Shown in pieces: positions 7,421-10,008 of a stretch of 10,008 nt of DNA. Below the pieces are notes generated by a model. The model had not been told where the DNA came from. It was given only the letters and a program-made list of their open reading frames with translations, and did no database searches. The stretch is from Bacillota bacterium (GTDB lineage Bacteria; Bacillota; Clostridia; Christensenellales; Aristaeellaceae), in the NCBI GenBank assembly GCA_009787135.1, contig WRGP01000185.1, forward strand, positions 1 to 10,008. Direction: 5' to 3'. The position numbers and the translations under genes were made by a program. Each line of letters begins with the position of its first letter. The first letter of the stretch is position 1.

Positions 7421-7921
7421 ATGGAAAACACGATTGCGCGGCGCGATAAGGTGAATTATTACTTGGATTTGGCCCAGACCGTAGCCAAGCGTTGTACATG
7501 TCTGCGCAGGCGGTATGGGGCTGTCCTTGTCAAGAATGATGAGGTGATCTCCACCGGGTATGCGGGCGCGCCACGCGGGCGGGCCAATTGCATAGACCGG
7601 GGCGAGTGCGTGCGCAGCAAGCTCAATATCCCGCGTGGGGAGCGCTATGAGCTGTGCCGTAGCGTCCACGCGGAGGCGAACGCGATCATCAGCGCGCCAA
7701 GAAGCGCGATGCTGGGCGGTGCGCTGTACATGACGTGCGTGGAGCCTGAGACGGGCGCACTCATACCGGGGACGATGAGCTGTTCGATGTGCAAACGGCT
7801 GATCATCAACGCGGGCATTGAGCGCGTGTATGTGCGTGATACGTGGGAGGAATACCGGATGGTTGAGGTAATGGAATGGGTGGAGAATGATGAATCGCTG
7901 GAGGGTGTGTTTGGGTATTGA
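7421..7921 (+). CDS. dCMP deaminase family protein (ComEB-like)
   Basis: Members of this zinc-dependent family deaminate dCMP to dUMP, the precursor of dTMP. The 166-residue product carries the zinc site: H83 and E85 in SVHAEANAI (H ligand, E proton shuttle), and C121 and C124 in MSCSMCKRLIINAGI. The family segment GAPRGRANCIDRGECVR (49-65) and the LNIPRGERYELCRS lead-in before the HAE motif match the dCMP deaminase branch rather than cytidine deaminases. Serine replaces the usual proline before the first zinc cysteine. GAGGAA at 7409-7414 lies 6 bases before the ATG. The frame is open further upstream inside the hydrolase gene, but this ATG matches family N-termini. With a 10-base gap it is almost certainly co-transcribed with the hydrolase. 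Functionally it pairs with nrdJ in dNTP supply. It could be a ComE operon protein 2 homologue without the comE context. Confidence 0.9.
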   Translation: MENTIARRDKVNYYLDLAQTVAKRCTCLRRRYGAVLVKNDEVISTGYAGAPRGRANCIDRGECVRSKLNIPRGERYELCRSVHAEANAIISAPRSAMLGGALYMTCVEPETGALIPGTMSCSMCKRLIINAGIERVYVRDTWEEYRMVEVMEWVENDESLEGVFGY

Positions 7922-8084
7922 AACTGTGAGAGCCAATGCGGATCACTAGGGCGTACATGATTTCGCCTTGAATAAGTGGCCCTGAATACATGATGAAAAA
8001 GCCTTTACACATCATAGTTCTTATGCTTCGACTTTGACACCAGAAAATACCAAATAGGCCTGAATCCATTGCATAGCAATAGAT
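7922..8084. other. Spacer between the deaminase gene and the transposase remnant
   Basis: No gene is visible here. It holds an 8-base direct repeat TACATGAT (7954-7961 and 7987-7994). It also holds a weak stem (AGGGCG with CGCCTT around 7949-7970) without a following T run, so no clear terminator for the deaminase operon. The part after about 8026 may be the noncoding end of the insertion sequence. Confidence 0.45.
8026..8040 (-). repeat. Candidate terminal inverted repeat of the insertion sequence
   Basis: The minus-strand sequence GTGTCAAAGTCGAAG lies about 45 bases beyond the transposase stop codon, where the right end of an IS1634-type element would be expected. The partner end is outside the window, so this rests on position and general appearance only. 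Confidence 0.25.
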
Positions 8085-8262
8085 CTAGGCTTTGTCTCTT
8101 GATATATAGTTGTAGCGAAACCCCACCGTTTTTTGCTGCCCCGATATTTTTTTGATTTTCGCGCGGGTGAGCCGTTGCTTCGTAAAGTCAAGCCCGAACG
8201 CTTCACCCGATCACCGGAAACATCGCTCCGGTAGTTGAAAAGATATAAGGTATGTTGCTATT
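8085..8262 (-). mobile_element. IS1634/IS4-type transposase, C-terminal remnant (frameshifted)
   Basis: Translated on the minus strand, 8245-8210 gives YLFNYRSDVSGD. After loss of one base within 8209-8205, the next frame continues as EAFGLDFTKQRLTRAKIKKI and ends at a TAG (8087-8085). Together these read as the conserved C-terminal tail of IS1634-type transposases, which typically end with an aromatic-FDY-x-D-V segment, then an AFGLDF-like segment, then a basic IKKI helix. The identification is from memory of the family, not from a search. The fragment lies in the same orientation as the other transposase piece at 9869-10008, with the SH3-protein pseudogene between them. The upstream edge is uncertain by about 15 bases. 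Confidence 0.65.
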
Positions 8263-9868
8263 TCCGCGCAGGACCATGGGACAAGCTCACGGTCCACGAT
8301 GAGGTACCAATCGCCCATTGGGTAACACATCACGGTTGTCCCTTTATACAGTGCAATTTGCGAAGGCGCGCCTTGTTCAGGCCGCACATAGACGGGAGAA
8401 TCTTCAGCCAGTGTGATCGGCACTACCTCTGAATATATATTTGGACCAGCTGGAATAGGAGTGACCCAGTCCCGCGGCACAAACAAAACGTTGATTTGTC
8501 CCGAGCTTTGCGAAGAAAGCTGTACAAATTCGCCGGTATCACCCAGCACCGAATAGACCGGATAGGAGGTATCGCAGTCGATTCTCTGTGCGTCTAGACT
8601 TGCCGCCGCATAGGCTCCGGCGGAAGATTCGTTCTCGGAGGGTACGAGAACAGCTTTGGATAGCGCAAAAGAGACGTCGCTCGGCACAGCGCCCATGGCC
8701 AAATCGGCACCAAGCATCCAACCCTCCTGATATGCAAACTCGTCCCCGATCCGCACGTTCGCAAAGTCCCCCTGTGTTTGCAAAACCTCCAATTCCACGC
8801 CGCCATCGTATGTACCGATGGCGTTTTCTGTAGATGCACTCGCATACAAAGGTGTGCTTTCCGTTTGGATGATCGCCTTTCCGGAATGGTTTTCCCTGAG
8901 GTCAACGGCAACCACATACGCGAAGCCTCTGCATTGGGGTTGACCTGGGTCGGTGATTTCAATGTAGGCCCATCCGGCGCCTAGCGTGGCAAGCTGCATG
9001 CACTCCGTGACAGTAGAGAAATAGGCTTCCCATACTGTGCGTAGCGGATCATCGGTGATCCACGAATTCAACAATACGCCCGGCTTGCGCTCAAACCGTA
9101 GTTCGGGTACAACAACACCTTTCGGCAAGGAAGCCGAAATATAGCCGAACCGATTTTGCCCATCGGCCAGATTGTACTGAATGAGCAACCAACCATTCTC
9201 TTGACCGAATACTTGAATTCAATCGTTCGTGGATACAACGGCATTACGCCGCTCGCCTAACTGCCTATAATTCTTGCCCGGCCCGGCATACACGGGATAT
9301 TTTTGCCCTTTCGGAAAAGCCACTGTTTGCCCCTGAGGAAGGGCATCGGCCTCCATTATGGAAGGAATCAATGCTGGTTTGTTTTTTAGCGCCATAGCCG
9401 CCGCGCAAAATTTTTTCACACCTTTGGGATCAAACACAGAGAAAGACAGATCCACTTCAAATGGCACATACACGGCGCTGGAGTAGGAATCACCGTACAC
9501 CCGCAGTGCTGTATTGCCATTAGCTTGATCAAAAGCAAGTCACGTCGAACTTTCGTTTGTGTTGCCAAAGCTTCCGCATGCCACTTTCCAGCCGATGTCA
9601 TCATCACGCCGCAATTCATAGTAGAATGTTTGGTCTGGGTTCTCTGGCGAATACCAGATGAAAGGCTGGTTGGGATCCCCCCCCATTGGTAGAAATCCAC
9701 CAACGCTCATCAACGGTCACCCAATCAGGGATGATTGCATCGTTTGTCGCCACAACCTCGAAGCCGCTTCCTTGATTTTCCATAATGATCGCAATGTTCT
9801 TCTGATCCTTGCTGAGGATTAGCAATGCCGCACACCGGTCCTCATACATGATGACACCATCCGGTATA
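8263..9868 (-). pseudogene. Multi-SH3-domain protein gene, truncated and disrupted
   Basis: Read on the minus strand, one protein of about 530 residues can be followed across four open segments. From 9876 the frame reads HIPDGVIMYEDRCAALL up to a run of eight G (9684-9677). Removing one G continues it as NGGDPNQPFIWYSPE. A TGA at 9542-9540 interrupts NESST/LAFDQANG, and a second TGA at 9221-9219 interrupts STND/IQVFGQENGW. The longest open part is 9188-8211. SH3-type modules are visible: KYPVYAGPGKNYRQLGE with STND(W)IQVFGQENGWLLIQY, then STPLYASASTENAIGTYDGG, then EDSPVYVRPEQ with ALYKGTTV and GDWYLIVD. Such proteins are commonly secreted or cell-wall associated, but the signal region is missing because the 5' end is replaced by transposase sequence at about 9866-9871. 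The last residues before the 8211 stop are probably insertion-sequence DNA, not the native C-terminus. Confidence 0.8.
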
Positions 9869-10008
9869 TGCGCCAAAGTCCACGGTACATGTCGATGATC
9901 CTGTCGTCAGATTCATCCCGTTCGCTGGTGACGATGGCGTAGTATCCGTCCATCGCTTCCTCTTCGCGGATTTTCTCTTCGTTTAATACAAGGGCTTGGC
10001 CTGTGGTC
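9869..10008 (-). mobile_element. IS1634/IS4-type transposase, internal fragment running off the window
   Basis: The minus-strand frame starting at 10007 is open and reads TTGQALVLNEEKIREEEA, then MDGYYAIVTSE and IIDMYRGLWRI. The DGYYAIVTSE block followed by a YRGLWRI block is characteristic of IS1634-type DDE transposases, where the next residues should be the catalytic glutamate and F-x-V-x-K (the Y-R-E-K region). Instead the sequence changes at about 9866-9871 into the SH3-protein pseudogene, so the catalytic glutamate and the following 80-90 residues are missing. The N-terminal part is presumably upstream, outside the window. The C-terminal remnant at 8085-8262 may be from the same gene or from a second copy. 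Confidence 0.75.

Noticed and set aside
7954..7994. Direct repeat TACATGAT as a target-site duplication or repeat array
   Set aside because: Only two 8-base copies 33 bases apart, both on the same side of the insertion sequence, so they cannot flank it; probably chance.
8021..8206. Minus-strand 61-codon ORF (KRSGLTLRSNG...) as a small gene
   Set aside because: It is the out-of-frame reading of the transposase C-terminal remnant after the one-base loss at 8205-8209, running on into noncoding IS sequence.
8213..8232. Perfect 6-bp hairpin ACCGGA/TCCGGT as a terminator
   Set aside because: There is no T run on either strand after it, and it falls inside transposase C-terminal coding sequence (the segment encoding NYRSDVSG).
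8211..9542. UGA read as tryptophan in this genome
   Set aside because: Five intact genes in the window (rpsT, gpr, nrdJ, the hydrolase and the deaminase) use TGA as their terminator at the family-expected length. The TGA codons in the SH3 gene are better explained by decay alongside a frameshift and a lost 5' end.
1..10008. CRISPR array, tRNA, rRNA or prophage genes
   Set aside because: No regularly spaced repeats, cloverleaf-like or rRNA-like stretches, or phage structural genes were seen on either strand.

Overview
The window looks like the chromosome of an anaerobic, spore-forming member of the Bacillota (Clostridia-like) with moderately high G+C. Three things point there: a germination protease gene next to a spoIIP gene, the divergent rpsT beside them as in Bacillus subtilis, and an adenosylcobalamin-dependent (class II) ribonucleotide reductase. 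Every gene has consensus Shine-Dalgarno and sigma-A-type signals typical of Gram-positive bacteria. TGA is the normal stop codon in most of the intact genes.

Layout. Positions 1-243 hold the rpsT terminator and otherwise nothing recognisable. rpsT (30S protein S20, minus strand, TTG start) is divergent from gpr (spore protease). The 141-bp space between them carries a strong extended -10 sigma-A promoter for rpsT and a plausible sigma-G-like promoter for gpr. spoIIP (forespore-engulfment peptidoglycan hydrolase) follows gpr. Next, behind its own sigma-A promoter, is nrdJ, which makes deoxyribonucleotides. A second near-perfect sigma-A promoter at 5001-5028 then drives a polytopic membrane protein with an extracytoplasmic alpha/beta-hydrolase domain. 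Ten bases after it comes a dCMP-deaminase-family gene. NrdJ and the deaminase both feed the dNTP pool; the hydrolase between them has no obvious link to it.

The right fifth (about 8,026-10,008, minus strand) is decayed accessory DNA. A multi-SH3-domain protein gene lacks its 5' end, has a one-base frameshift in a run of eight G, and has two in-frame TGA codons exactly where tryptophan is expected. It is sandwiched between two pieces of an IS1634/IS4-type DDE transposase lying in the same orientation. The upstream piece stops just before the catalytic glutamate region, and the downstream piece is the transposase C-terminus with a frameshift of its own. This split-transposase sandwich is the most unusual structure in the window. 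I see no convincing new defence or biosynthetic system; the rest is conserved housekeeping and sporulation genes.
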